Both the position numbers and the translations under genes were made by a program. Below, piece by piece: positions 12,232 through 25,358 of a stretch of DNA of 64,000 bases (position 1 is its first letter; every line of letters starts with the position of its first letter). Origin of the DNA: Ottelia alismoides (taxonomy: Eukaryota; Streptophyta; Magnoliopsida; Alismatales; Hydrocharitaceae); contig JAZKJV010002331.1 in assembly GCA_037367405.1 (NCBI GenBank), positions 124,001-188,000 on the forward strand, given 5' to 3'. The notes beneath the pieces are model-generated. The model was not told the DNA's origin and did no database searches. It saw only the letters and a list, made by a program, of their open reading frames with translations.

Positions 12232-12911
12232 GTGGGTTCAAGTCTAAATAGTTGACAATTATTAATTTGACTAGATTTAAACGTAAAAGACTATAGGAAC
12301 AAGATTCTTGTTACGATTTGGACCTAAGTACCGATACAAGCAATCCTAAAATCTAGAGACTTCATGGACATAAAAAAATAAAAACAAAGGTAGAAAACTC
12401 AAAACGTAGGAAAACAAATGAAAATAAAGAGAAAATATGGAGAAATAAAGTAAGAAGGCAAAGAAAACCACGAGGACCCCCAAGTGAACCGACACTTGGT
12501 AGAATAGGTCCTAGAGTCTAATGTCCACATCTATGTATTATTACAAATAATAATGAATAACAAATCACCCTCAACAAAAAATAATAAAATCTTAAGCTAA
12601 GAGCTATTCTTATTATTCTCCTTGCTAAGCTTGCTGCCTCTGCTACTGGCCAGGGCAAGAAGGCTAGTCTCCACCAAGATTGGCTGCATCGACCTCCTAA
12701 GAAGTCATCCCCGTGCAGTGGGCCCTCGTATCAAACACAACAAAGAGATGTATTAGCATAGATAATCAAATAATGTGTTCAAAGAAATAAGAGTTGAAAT
12801 ATGTATAAGTCAGAAAAAGGTAGAAGAATATTCACATGAAAATAAATTAAAAGAAAGACAACTATGTACAAATTAGGCTACAAACGTGTTTCTTCCTGCA
12901 ACGACGCTATT
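12232..12911 (-). mobile_element. Element C internal fragment: leader of a third Ty3-like element
   Basis: The sequence is homologous to the leader of element 2 (about 27840-28440); both contain a stretch like GACCTAAGT, a run of A-rich segments, the words CTCAAAAC and CCCTCAAGTGAAC or CCCCAAGTGAAC, and GCCCTCGTA near the end. It lies directly inside a primer site and LTR (12891-16821). The rest of the internal region is missing because element 1 ends at 12231. Confidence 0.65.
12891..12909 (-). promoter_or_regulatory. Primer binding site of element C
   Basis: The minus strand reads TAGCGTCGTTGCAGGAAGA two bases inside the LTR. It is a decayed tRNA-Asp-type site. Confidence 0.6.
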
Positions 12912-15900
12912 TGATTAGCAACCAAAACCCTAGGGAATGTCTTGTAGTCGACACAAGGCGGGACCGCTGAATTGCAGTGATGATAGCCCAAGGAGCCCAA
13001 GTGGCTAAGAACCAATTAACCCACACAATAATATCAAGGAATAAATAAATAGGTGTGAATAAAAATGTATTATAACCCTACAAATAAATGTGTATAGTGA
13101 TAAACAAACTAGGAGTCAAACACAAGAAGACAAGTGGTGTAGCAGGTTTATTATTTATGAATGAATAAATAATAAATAATAAAGGAGTGTTTTGTACAAT
13201 TGTCCTCAATTAATAAATGAATTGAAGGTTTTAGAATTAAATAAAATAATAATTAATTAAAAAATTTCCTTTTTATTCAATTTTTAAAAATTTTCCTTCC
13301 TTTCTTTTTTTAGTCTAATATTTAATATAGAGACATATATGATTATTTATATGTAATATGTATAATATAGGTATAATATATAATATATAATAAAAATACA
13401 AAAATCAGAAAATAGAAATAAGAACACTATTTTTTTCTTTTTAAAGGTTTTAAAAATTAATTATAAGGTATGAATAATAATTACAACAATATAAACTATA
13501 TATAAATATATATATACATAATATAATATAGATAATAGACTTATAGATATGGACAAAAATAATCAAAATTCACATAATAAAATATTTTTTGTTTTTTTAT
13601 ATTTTTCTAATTTTTTGTGGTTTTCAAGTATTCTTGCTAATAGTTTGGAATTTTAAAGTCCAAAAAATAGAAAATCAGAGAATAAATAAATATGTTGGAT
13701 GTTTTAAGGTTTTAAAAATAGATAAATGGACCAAAATTTCTTAAAACTAATTTTAATATATAGTATATAATATAAATAAAATTCAAAAATCGGATGAAAT
13801 ATTTTTGATATTTTTTAGGAGTTTTTATAATTTTTATAAGGATTTTGGAGCTTTTTGATTTTTAGTTGTTTTCTTTTCTATATTTAGGGATTTTTGGTTT
13901 GGAGCTATAAAATAATATAATAAATAAAATATAATTTTAAATTTTTCAAAGAGGTTTCATTTTTTATTTTTAAACGTAAACATGGATAAAATGTGCTCTT
14001 TTTTATTTTTAGTAAATAGGCAAAGTGCATAAAATGCAAAACTAATTATATAGCGTGAAAGAGCATGCATCCATCTGGTTACCTTATCCTAATTTCCATA
14101 ATTTTTAGAGTACGGATGATATTTATAAAAATTAGGCGATCATGCAAAAAAATATTTAAACTAGTAGTGGCATATTTACAATTAAAATATAAGGTAGGGG
14201 GTTCAATGCAAAATACCCAAAAACGTTGAACTAATATTCAAAGTTTTAATATTAAACTTTAATTGCAAAAAGTACAAGATTATACATGCAAAATGCCTAG
14301 CTCAAGTGGGGGACCACGTGAGCTGAGCTGGTATGGACCCAAACGTAAAAAACAATAAGCCTCAGGGCCTCCTTGCAATTATTTAAAAAATATAATTATT
14401 TAAAAATATTACAAGGTGGAATAAAAACAACCAAAAATACAGGGACATATATGAAATTTACCCAAAATATGTGTATCATCGGACGATGGGGATCTGGTCA
14501 CTTAAACATGTGTCCTCTACACTAGCGATGATGTTTTGCGCAACAATGGCTACGATTAGGTCTCCGGGCGAGATCTGATAGTGGAGCAGGCCCAAATCAG
14601 ACAACAACTGCTTGCCAGGGCAGAGAGCTTTGATTGTATGGCTGAGGAGGGCTCTCAAAGAACAGATAAAGAACTTGGCTCTAGAGCTCCGTCCTCCCTT
14701 CAAATCTTCATCTCCAGGCACTGAATCGAGCTGTTAAGATGGGGGAATCGCTCCAAAGGGGGTCTGCAGCTGTGGAGATCCTCAAAATGGTCTAAGGCCC
14801 TACAATCAAGTCCCATAGCTCTGGTGAAACTTTGAACACCTGGAGCGTAAGTATAAGGTCGATTTGGCCCTTACAGGGTCCTATTCAACTCGAGACATGC
14901 ACAGAGAAAACCATGGGTTGAGGGCAAATTGACTCGACTCGATTAGGCATGGAATAGAAGCAGAATAGAGTTGAGTCATGGAGGTCGGGTGAAGGTGACA
15001 AACTTGGACCTCCATCTCTAGATTGATGGTCGATTTAGGGGTTCTGATGGGTCGAATATATGGAGAAGCGACAAGGCTAAGTAGTGAGGCGATTAGATAA
15101 CTCGGAACATGGTGGAGACAGCGAGACAGAGGTGGTTGGAGTTCTAGAGCTCTAATGAAGTTAATCGATCTAACATAATCTAAAACAGAAATTAAAGCAT
15201 AAAATAACATGCAGGATTAAAGTTACAACTAAATCTACATAGAAATTTATGAAGCGCAGCTCGGACTTGGCTTGCACGCCAAGGAGCAAGACGGGTCGAA
15301 GCCACCGTGGGTCTCCTCCTCTCTTCTTCACAATGCTCCAACAACCAAGGGATCATCTGCTATCACCAGGTTACTCGCTTGGCTGAGGTAGAGGGATTTG
15401 GGGTTTGAAAAGGGACCAAATCGGAGGAAGGAGGTGAGGGGTTTATTTATAAGCATAGAGACTGACCCTTATTGACCGATGATTAGCGAGAGATCGAGGG
15501 TATGTACAAAGGGTTGAATGCTTAGGCATTAATCATGACGAAGTAAGGCAATAGATTGTGTGGAAAATCAGAAGAAAAGGCATGGGTTCACCGAGGAAAA
15601 TAGGGAGAAGATGGTTGCTCAGAAGCCTGACACAATCAGAAGCGCCAAAGGGTGCAGCATTGGTCCAACTAGACCACAAAAGACAAAATCGATAGGAAAA
15701 TAAGAAATAATTAAAAATAATAAATGAATTAATTAAATAAAAGTTATAAAATAAAACTTGTTTATTATTTTATTGAGTATTTTATTACAATTTTTATTTA
15801 TTTTTTTGAGTTAATTTATTACACATTACTTTTTATATGTATAAACATATGTATGTTTATCTATTTAGTATATATTTTATTTTTTATTTTAGATTTTATT

Positions 15901-16821
15901 ATTTTATATACATATGTTATATATTAAAACTCATTTAAATGCACATGAATATATTTTTATTTTATTTTTATGATATGGTTTGTACACTTACATAAATAGA
16001 CGTATTTATTATATAGGTATATGTATAGGTAATTCATCTATGTATTTTGTATGTTCATTTTATTTTATTGTATTTTTTATGATTTTATTGTATTATAATT
16101 ATGTACATATACTACAAATAATATTTACAAATTATGAAAAATATAAAATAATGAAAACTATAAAGAATAAATAAAATGAATATTTTATTTAGGTATAGTA
16201 TACAATAGGGGTCCAAAATCTAACTTTTGCATCTTAACTCCACATTAGATGAAACACCCTTCATTAAATATCTAATAAAAAATTATATAAATTAAAGATG
16301 ATTTTAATGAATATTGAGCTTATATGGAGAAGATACAATTCTGGGAAGTAGGGATTTGGAATTTTATTTTGAGTGTAGAATGGTACATTGTATATTATTT
16401 TCATGTGAAATGATTTTTTTATTTTTCTATGCATGTTTATCTCCAACTTTCATGTACAAAGTTTATTGATTTGATGTATAAATAATAAAGAATAAAATAG
16501 GTCCCAAAATGGGCTTATTTAAGGATAAATTTAGGCTTTTATTGTGTTTATTGGCCCTATCTCCCCCTACTTTATTCCTTGTCGACCTAGTCATAATGAT
16601 GCCTTAATCATGAGGTTTAGGGCCATAAAATATCTGTGGTATTTTATTTCTTTTTCTTTTCTCTATTCTTTTATTTTGGCATTAGTTACAGTATTTTATA
16701 CAATATTTACACAATAAATAATAGATGTTAGTTTATGAAAAAATAATGATATATACATGCATTTAGCTAGGGTTTAAAGGCCAAAATGAAAGAATAAAGG
16801 TGATGAAAGGGAGATTCATCA
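12912..16821 (-). repeat. Element C 5' LTR (3.9 kb)
   Basis: It starts TGATTAGCAACC next to the primer site and ends GAGATTCATCA at 16821, the same terminal words as the LTRs of element 2. The interior is similar in plan to 17497-21456: an AT-rich first half, a G+C-richer part at about 14460-15680, then AT-rich sequence ending in CATCA. Its partner LTR is not in the window. The G+C-richer part contains several short frames, none recognisable. Confidence 0.75.
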
Positions 16822-17496
16822 ACACCCTAGGGTACTTTGCAAGCAGCTCCTACACTAGCCGCAACCCCTCTAAAGATGACACAAGCGCAAGAATAACCAA
16901 CCTCGAGCTTACCAAAGCCGATGAACAAACCACCTGAGCAACCTCTCACCTATCCATGTATGTCAGACCTCCTTTCATCACCCTATTGTGATGATCTAGA
17001 TGCTTTAACTTGTTCACCCTCTATGGGTAGTAAGGAATACCATGCATAACTTACTCCTATCCTCTGATAACTCTGTGCATGAGAAATACTTCCTGGAGCA
17101 AGCATGGACTACAGAAGTGTTATTGGTCTGATTAGGGCTAGATCCCATGTTGTTGTTAGAGGTATTTTGTATCCACATGGAGATAAACCTACTCTCGTGG
17201 AACATAATGGGTTTTGGAGGACCTTGGAAAAGTGCACGACTAAAAAACATGATGACTAAATTTAAGATTAACCTTTTTGCCATCCAAGAAATAAGATCAC
17301 GAGAGCCATTCCACAGGCGGAAATCCACTTCACTTGACAACTTTTGTTGGCATGCCAAAACCATATGCAAATCCAAGGGCCTCATTTTAGGCTAGGATCC
17401 CCTCATGTTCAAATACCTTAATTTCTTCTCCCAATTCGAGTTACTCCACATCTCGAGCAATCATAAGTTTTTTGATAAACATATATGGTCCCCCAC
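16822..17496 (+). pseudogene. L1 LINE, 5' segment with start of endonuclease domain
   Basis: The plus strand from about 17179 reads INLLSWNIMGFGG, then NLFAIQEIRSREP, the opening of an L1-type apurinic endonuclease (the WN and QE motifs). The frame continues with stops to about 17495. The preceding 350 bases are degenerate linker. The rest of the same type of LINE resumes at 32389 after element 2, still in the endonuclease region, so the two pieces belong together. Element C ends immediately to the left, so the LINE was probably cut there too. It is not functional. Confidence 0.75.
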
Positions 17497-20400
17497 TGTT
17501 TAGTCGATCGAAGAGCAATTCCTAATGCCCGATCTTGGAGGGCATGCGGTGTCCGACAAGTCGGATACAATAATCATTGTATCGATCACTCTCTCCATAC
17601 TCAGAACGTCAACAATCGAACTAAGGTAATAATCAACCCACAATATACGATAAAATAATAAAAGAGATCTGGGGTTAAATTTATTATATCCAACACACAA
17701 ATATATAGACATCAAGTGTAGGGGTCGAACTACTGAGAGCTACGGGGATAGGTTAATTATTGCCTATTGATAACAAATAAACAATAATTATTTATGTACT
17801 TTTGCCTTTTGGTTTTTGTATATTTTTAATTATATTTAAATTTATGGATTTTTAAAGTTATATATATGATTAATTTTATAATTTTTATTTTTCTTTCTAA
17901 TTTTGAGATTTTATTTTTTTTATTTTTAAGGTATAACATATATGTGTATTTATATAAATAATTATATAATAGATTATATATAATATAATAAATATATCAA
18001 AATACAAATAAGAATCATCCTTTTTATTTTTTTAATGGATTAAATATGTACCAGGTATTTATAAATAATAATAATAATAACAAGTATATCAGTAATATTA
18101 GGTATATATAGTATATATAGGCTTTTATATTTATAAATATAACTATATGTACTCAAAAAAAATACAAAATAAAAATGCTTTTGTGTTTTTATAATTTTTC
18201 TATGTGTTTTGTGATTTAGGTATTTTTTACTAATTTTTAGGTATTTTTGATGTATTAAATATAAAAAAGGGAACAAGATAAATAGGCTGAATAATTTTGG
18301 GTTTTTAAATAGATAATAAGCTCAAAATTACCCAAAACTATTTTTAATACGTATTATAATATATATATGTAGAAAAAGAAATAGTTTTTGGATTTTTAAT
18401 ATAATTTTCTGATTTTTATAGGGTTTGATTTTTTTTCAAATTTTAAGGTTTTTCTTTTCTATTTCTTTTGATTTTTGGTCTAGAGTTATAATATATAGTC
18501 ATATATAATATATAATTTTTTGGAATTTTTAGAAGCGATTTTATAATTTTTTATATTTTTCTATGTATATATGGAGTAAATACCTCTTTAATGATTTTTA
18601 ATAAATGAAAAAATGCAATAAATACGTAATTAGAAATATGTGCATGCATGATTATTAATGAAGGCATCTGCAAAAATTTCCCTAAAATTTTTAAAGTGCA
18701 AGAGTTATTTAAGCATAATAGGAAATCATAAATAAAATAAAAAGCTTGGAAGGGGTATTTATGCAATAAAAATATATTCCAAGGTGTTTCGTGCAAAAGT
18801 ACCCAAAAATAACACTATTTTTACAATTTTGGTACTAAATATAAATACAAGGAGATGGGAGGATTAAGTTGCAAAATGGCCAGCCACCTCACGTGCACGG
18901 GCACGTGAGGTGGCCTAGCAAAGGATCTAAGTGCAAATCAGAGGAAAGTTTGGGGGTCCAATGCAATTATTACATAAATTTGTGCATTATATATTAGATT
19001 TAATGGGCTAAAATGAAAATACAAAAGGTATTGGGGTTAATATGAAAACTACCCAATAAAGCACCCCATCCAACGACGTTGAAGAACTCACTTAACGCAT
19101 CGCTCGTTGAACTATTAACGCCCCTTCGGGGTTGAGTGCTCGAGATTAGATCTCACTGGAGATCAGACGGCTGGTTCGTGGCTCGATCCAATGGCTGGAA
19201 ATAAAACTAGGGCAGCTTGAAGATATGACGGCTAGTAAGGTGGCTGGATGAACTCAGACGAACAATCGGTCGGTGCTCCTTTGATCGCCAATAGGGTCCA
19301 CCTCCTTCCACCTCCCTCTCTGCTCTGATGATTTATGCATTCGTGCGGTTGTTCCGCAGTGGCAGGTTGCGTCAAGGATGTCGAAGACCCATTGATGGTG
19401 CCCTGACAGCTCGAAGATGCTCAGGCCACTTGTGAGTGAAGTCTTGGACTCAATACCCGCAGATGGGGCTTCCGGCATCTATTCATGCATAGAAAGATTG
19501 ACGAGGCTCTGGCGGAGCTAATGGGATTTTATTGGTAGAGAAAAGTTGAAGATGGGATTAAATGGAGGTGCTTCGACGAAGGGTGGGGGAATGGGCACCG
19601 ATCTTCTGATCTAGAAGGGATCAGTGAGAATGGGATGGCTCAGAAAGTGGAGAAGAGAATGGAGAAGGTGGTGGTGGTGATTGCAAGTCAGAACAATGGT
19701 CGGGACAAGAGAAACGAAGGCCGGAGCTCTAAGCTACGACGTATTGTAAATTTGACTTTTACGCTAAAACAATCTAGTAAAGCATGGAATAAAAGCTAGA
19801 AATAAAAACTACAACTAAAATCTACCTAGAAATGCAATAAAAACATCTTGACTCAACCTGGGGGGGCAAGGAGCAGAATCTCCACTAGTGGAGTTCCGGT
19901 GAAGTTTGGATCTCTTCAAAACACCCCTATCGCGCTGCAAATCCAACGGGGAGCGAGCTGTCACCATGATCAAGTTGTCTATGATGGGATCTGAGGGTTC
20001 AAGATTCAAAGGAAGGATCAAAAAATCAAAAATTGTGGAGGGGTGTCTTATGTACATGCGAGGGTTGATTGAGGGGTTTCTCATTAATCGAAGCTCGACT
20101 GACACAACATAGGATATGGCGTGATGGAGCATTGTGTCGACATGATTTTTCATGAATAAGGCAAGTCGAATTAGGCAGTGTGTGAAATGTGAAGATGTGG
20201 TGAAATCGGGTGTCTCAAGGATGACAGAGAGCAGACCCAGGGAGGGAGGACAGTTGACCAGAGGTCAACAGTCCCCTACCTCCCATTGGTCCAAATCATC
20301 CATATGAAGACAAAACAGGGAATAATTCCCCTAGTAAATAGTTTTAAAATAATAAATGAGTTTATTTTTTAGGTTGAAAATATAAATATATTTGTTATTT

Positions 20401-21456
20401 TACGTAGTATTTTATTATGATTTTTTTATTTTCACAAGTTAATTTATTAAGTATTAATTTTACAGTGTAATTATATTTATATTTACCTATGTATAAAGCA
20501 TTTTATTTTTATTTTGTATTTTGTATTTATTATTATATTTATATATTTTATGTATTTATAACTTATATAAATAAGTATTTACATATTTTTAGTTTATTTT
20601 TTGAATTTATTTATTCACTTAAATAAATATGTACATATATTATATGTGTATATTTTACTTATGCTTTTATTGCATTGTTTATTTTAATGAATTTTTAATG
20701 ATTTTATTCTATATAAAATATGTACATGTATTTCAAATAATATTTACAAGTATAGATAATATAAAAAAGCTAAAGATACAAAGAATAAATATAATGAATA
20801 TTATATACAAATATGTAGTATAATAGAGACCCAAAAGCCAACTTTTGCATCTCAACTCCAAATTGAATGAAACCCATCTTTATTAAATAGATAATTTTAT
20901 TTTATGACCAATAAAGGTGAGTTTGTTGAATTTTAAGTATGTATAGAGGAGATACATGTTTGGAAATTTTTCTTTGCAGATTTTTATTCTATGTGTCCCA
21001 GGTGCATTGTGTATTATTTTCTAGCAAATTCAAATTTGCATTTTCCTTTTTTATTTTTATGTACAACTTCATGTATAGAGTTTTATTATTTGAGGTATAA
21101 ATAATAAAGAATAAAATAGGTCCCAAAAGCCTATTTCTTGTCAAATTAAATCAAGGTTTTTTGAGTTGTACTATGTACAATTGATCTGCCTATCTTCCCC
21201 TACTTTATTTCTGGTAAACCAAGTCATCATGATGACTGGGTCTCGGGGGTCTACGGCAACTCAATGTCTTTGACATTTCATTCTTTTTCTTTTCTTTCTT
21301 CATATTTTTAGTTTGGAATTAAATACAATATTTTATATAGTATTATGGATCAATTATTGAGTGTTATTTCGCACAAATTAATGTTATATAGATGCATGTA
21401 GCTGGGAATTTAAGGTAAAAATGAAAGAATAAAGGTGATGAAATGGATATTCATCA
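17497..21456 (-). repeat. Element 2 3' LTR (3.96 kb)
   Basis: It begins TGTTTAGTCGATCG and ends GATATTCATCA, and is followed by the polypurine tract. It is AT-rich except for a block at about 19060-20280 that matches 30000-31260 in the other LTR. Confidence 0.85.
18879..18914. repeat. Perfect palindrome with two CACGTG boxes
   Basis: GCCACCTCACGTGC, four bases, then its exact complement. Both arms hold a G-box core CACGTG. The position matches decayed versions at about 29832-29876 in the other LTR and 14289-14332 in element C. Confidence 0.8.
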
Positions 21457-21474
21457 CTCCCCCCATACTTGCCT
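21457..21474 (-). promoter_or_regulatory. Polypurine tract of element 2
   Basis: The minus strand reads GGCAAGTATGGGGGGAG directly before the LTR start TGATGAATATCC. It shares the AAGTATNGGGG word with element 1 and with both hairpin arrays. Confidence 0.75.
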
Positions 21475-21587
21475 TTGCTAGTCTCTAGCAAAAACTTATG
21501 CTAATAAGTGCAGAAAAGAAGATAAAGAAAATAAAAGGACGTAAATTGGATTAATTCTAACTTTTAAACATATATTAATAAAATCAA

Positions 21588-23033
21588 GGTATTTTTACTC
21601 GGCAAACCCTATAATATTTGTAAATTCTACGACCTTTGAAACAACCTAATTCCTCCCTCGATCCGTAAACTTGCTAATCCTTATCCTACAGACCCTGCGG
21701 TTAACCCCTTTCCATTTATCCGTTAAGTGTAACCAGATTTCGTTTAAAATAAGTGTATATTGCCCTATTTCTTTACTAGATTTACAGAAGATGCCCTCCT
21801 GCCCCAAGTAGCCCCTCCACCCGGTCAATCACCCCCATCGCCACAGCCCCGACCACCTCCCCGGCCTCCAACACCACGGCATCGCAGTCAATGAACACCC
21901 TCCCCCATCTCATCATCTCATCATTGCACTCCCTCATCTCGGGTGTCCTTTCTTCTACTTCCCTTCCAAACAGTAACAAAAAAGTAGGGGGAAGAGCGAG
22001 AACATGATGCAATGGCACAACAAACCAACATAGAAGTACAGAACATATTCATGAGACGACCTTTGAAATCGGGACCCCATCCTCAAAGTACCCATTAATA
22101 CACCTCTTGAGTAAAAAAAATGTGAAGTTGAAAGTTCCAGTATATTGAAATTGGCTGAGTCTTCTGCTCAAATGCATGTGAACAACATCTGGTACTTTAT
22201 TATATATCCGAGGTAAACAAGCTGGCACGAGTCTACATTAATGGTGCTCTTCACTATCAGAAATGCTTAGCACGCAGGTAATAATTAAGACGATCATAAT
22301 TTGAACATATCCATCACATAGTTGGAAGAAACTACAGGTTTACTATTACTTAATTTCCAAACTTACTATGGTTAACTATCATAGAGAATCGATTGAGATG
22401 CATAAAATCAAGTTTAGGGTCAATGATTTCCTTGATCTTGAATTTGCAAGCGGGGGTTGCGATTCTAGAGGAGGATGCAGTGGAAGTGGGCACGAAGGAG
22501 GGAGAGGGTACGAGTGGGGGTGTGGTTCCAGAGGAGGACGCGGTGGAGGGAGGGGCGGGCAAGGAGGTGGGCGCGGGCGGGCATGCAGTTCCAGAGGAGG
22601 ATGCGGCGGAGGGAGGGGCGAGCGAGGAGGTGGACGTGGGCGAGCGTGCGATTCTAGAGGAGGATGCGACAGAGGAAGGGGCAAGCGGAAGTGGGCACGT
22701 AGGAAGGAGAGGGCACGGGAGGGGATGCGGTTCCAGAGGAGGACGCGATGGAGGGAGGGGCGGGAGAGGAGGTGGGAGTGGAGGAGGTAGGGGGCGAGGG
22801 TGCCGGAGCCGAGGAGGAGGGAGGGGGAGAGGAATAAAATCCAATCATTGGACTTCACATGGTTTGATTAACTCGTTTGTAACCCAAGCAAGTTAACTCA
22901 AGATGTGCCAATTTAACGGCAAGGTTCGTGGGGTAAGATGGAGCAAGTTTACGGGGTCGAGGGAGGAATTAGGTTGTTTCAAAGGTCGTAGAGGTAATTG
23001 ACGAAGATTATAGGGTCTGCCGGGTAAAAATCC
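21588..23033. mobile_element. Mutator-like transposon with captured GC-rich repeat DNA
   Basis: The two ends are inverted repeats for about 130 bp: the left starts GGTATTTTTACTCGGCA and the complement of the right starts GGGATTTTTACCCGGCA, both followed by ACCCTATAAT and by CTACGACCTTTGAAACAACC. The element is flanked by a perfect 9-bp duplication, TAAAATCAA, at 21579-21587 and 23034-23042. Long terminal inverted repeats and a 9-bp duplication are diagnostic of Mutator-like elements. No transposase is present. The interior carries a GC-rich minisatellite, as in Pack-MULEs that carry gene fragments. Confidence 0.88.
22440..22860. repeat. 63-bp minisatellite with long open frames inside the Mutator-like element
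   Basis: Imperfect units of about 63 bp begin TTCCAGAGGAGGA or TTCTAGAGGAGGA. One plus-strand frame gives an acidic 21-residue repeat (VPEEDAVEGGAGKEVGAGGH), another gives Gly/Arg-rich repeats, and the minus strand gives Pro/Ser-rich ones. All stay open because the unit length is a multiple of three and avoids T. I recognise no protein family. It could be part of a captured host gene or just an expanded repeat. Confidence 0.6.
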
Positions 23034-23042
23034 CTAAAATCA

Positions 23043-24882
23043 AAGCTTGGAGCTCAGTCAGACCTTTTGGGAATCTAAGTTTGGTCGAAACCTTATAGGG
23101 AAGCAGATTTGAAATTCAACAGTCGCTAAGAATCACGAAATTATATCCAAGACTCCTCAAAAGCTAGGTCAGAACAAGTCTACTCATACGCAAACCCATA
23201 TGACTATGAGTCTACCTTGTACAGTGTAAGTGATATGCATCTCCTTTTGACTAAAGTGATAAAAGTCAGTCTTCTCCAAAAAGGTGACCCTAATTCCCCA
23301 ATCCAGCAACTCTTTCTTCGAGGAGTGGGGTATTCCCTTCTAAGTTCAAGTGCAACCGACTCAAGAAGAGGAGGTGCGTGAGAGAATTTATGGTAGCAAT
23401 TGTAGCTACATATCTTAGGATGCTTGGCCAGTGTAGCCAAGTCATCCAGCTACATGCTCGTATGTATCTTTGATTTTGAATCACAAGCTTGCTTATTGAA
23501 TATATACATACTCCGACGGGAATTGATTTTTCTTTGATTTTTGCCCATCTATTTTTGGAGTTTTTGATTTTGCATTTTTTGAATATTATCTACAATAGCT
23601 TTTACATAAGGAATTTTTCCTCTTGAGCCAGTAAACTATCTCTCTTTTGAAGCATTATTGCAACCCATAACCTCCTGTCCTTGGACCTCGTCGCTACTGG
23701 ATCAGGTTAGGGCACAATGGTTATTGATTGTGACTATGCATGTTTCCATTCACTTGTGTCTCAGATTGGCAAATCCAGCCCTCTACCACTTCAATTGAGT
23801 TGAGAGAAGTGTTAGGTGCAAGTATGCAAGTTAGGTCATTGTTGGCAAGAGTCATGTGTGTGTTTCAAAATATTTTACTTAGAAAGTCAAGATGACATAT
23901 GAAGCTAATCTTGTGGTCTCAAATAATTAAGTCTATCATACCTCAAGTGCATCAACTCCAATTCCTATAAGTTTCATGTGATTAAGTGGATTAAGGCCCA
24001 ACCAAGCTCCAATTTTGGATTTTATTTATACTAGTTCAGTTGTCATTATCAATCTAAAACTGCAAATGTTATGCAATGAACAGAATATCATTTTGTGAAA
24101 CATTTTATATTTTTGCACTTTTTATGTTTTTTCAAAAAAAATGCAATTTTTTATGGGATTTTGAAGTTTTTGAGATTTTTAGGGATTTTTAATAAGGGTT
24201 AGTGGAAGAAGTTTATAGAAATATTTACACAGGAGTATGTCAATATTTACAAGGATTAGGTATGGAATTTACACAGAAGTTTGTTGTTATTTACAGATTT
24301 GATATTCAAGGATCATATATATCTATTTATATAAAGAATTTTGTTTTCTATAATTATGTACAAGGTTCTCAAAATATTTTGTAAAGATTTTCACAAACAT
24401 TTTGGAAACATATTTTTCAAATATTTTTTTCAATCAATTTTGCAAACATTTCCAAAAATTTGAAAATCATTTTGCAACGATTTTTCACGAGTATAGATAG
24501 ATTTTTCAAATATTTTTACAATCATTTTTCAAATCAATTGTAAACTAAATTTTCAAAAGTTTTATTCATACAAATAAAAAATGCAAAATATTTACAAAAG
24601 TTTTTTTTATAAAGTTTTAAAATATTTTACAAAAGTTTTCCTAAAGGGTTTCAAAAGATTTTTTAGGACATTTTCCAACCATCTTTTAAATCATTTTGCA
24701 AATCATTTTTAAATGATTTATTAATCATATTTACAAAGAATTTTTGAAAAACTTTATACAAATTTATAGTGTATACTTTACATTTTATTTATTCTATACC
24801 CTAACCCATATAACATTTTAGCCATATTATTACAAATACGCAAGTACGAGATATGTCCAAAGTATATACAATGTATACACAA
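23043..24882 (-). other. Element 2 non-coding internal region
   Basis: Homologous to 2949-4403 of element 1 and with no coding-like frame. The second half (24060-24880) is AT-rich with many A- and T-runs. Short frames such as 24202-24384 look like chance. Confidence 0.6.
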
Positions 24883-25358
24883 CCCCCTATACTTAGCTTG
24901 AGCTATGTCCTCATAGGTCATGGAGAAAAAAGAAGACGTAACTTGTGCTAAGTATAGGAAAGCCTATACTACAATGAATATATAATGAAATATGAGAAGT
25001 CGATCGTCCCCCTATACTCAAGATCAACTAATCCTAAGTATAGCCGACTATATACAAAGAAGGTAGGGTCAAGGTTGGGGATAGAAAAATCAACAACTCA
25101 ACTTGTCTCCTCCTATGTTGAGGGTAAAATATCCCTGAGTATAGAAAAAAATCAGAAACTTGAGGAGACAAACGAGGGGATAAATAAACAGATAAAAATA
25201 AAAATACGATGCGGGAATGAATGCATCACTCCCTCTATACTTAGGGTAAGAGATCCCTAAGTATAGGCAACACCATGAATGATGAAACAGAATGAAGAAA
25301 GAACACTCGACTCATCCACCTCCCATATACTTGGGATGAAGCACATCTTAAGTAAGGC
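24883..25358. repeat. Array of five polypurine-tract-like hairpins (element 2)
   Basis: Units at 24883-24958, 25007-25045, 25107-25145, 25228-25268 and 25319-25358, spaced about 90-125 bp. Most read CCCNCTATACTTAG-loop-CCTAAGTATAG with unit-specific changes; several changes fall on both arms, for example TTAGGG with CCCTAA in unit 4. The first unit is long with a partly paired loop, exactly as in element 1. Confidence 0.8.

Noticed and set aside
22350..22896. Pro-rich or RGG-rich protein gene
   Set aside because: Several frames on both strands are equally open over the same 63-bp minisatellite; no independent evidence for any one.
24883..25358. CRISPR array, because of regular spacing of repeats
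   Set aside because: Repeats are imperfect, palindromic, and part of a plant LTR retrotransposon with a matching array in a relative; no cas genes.
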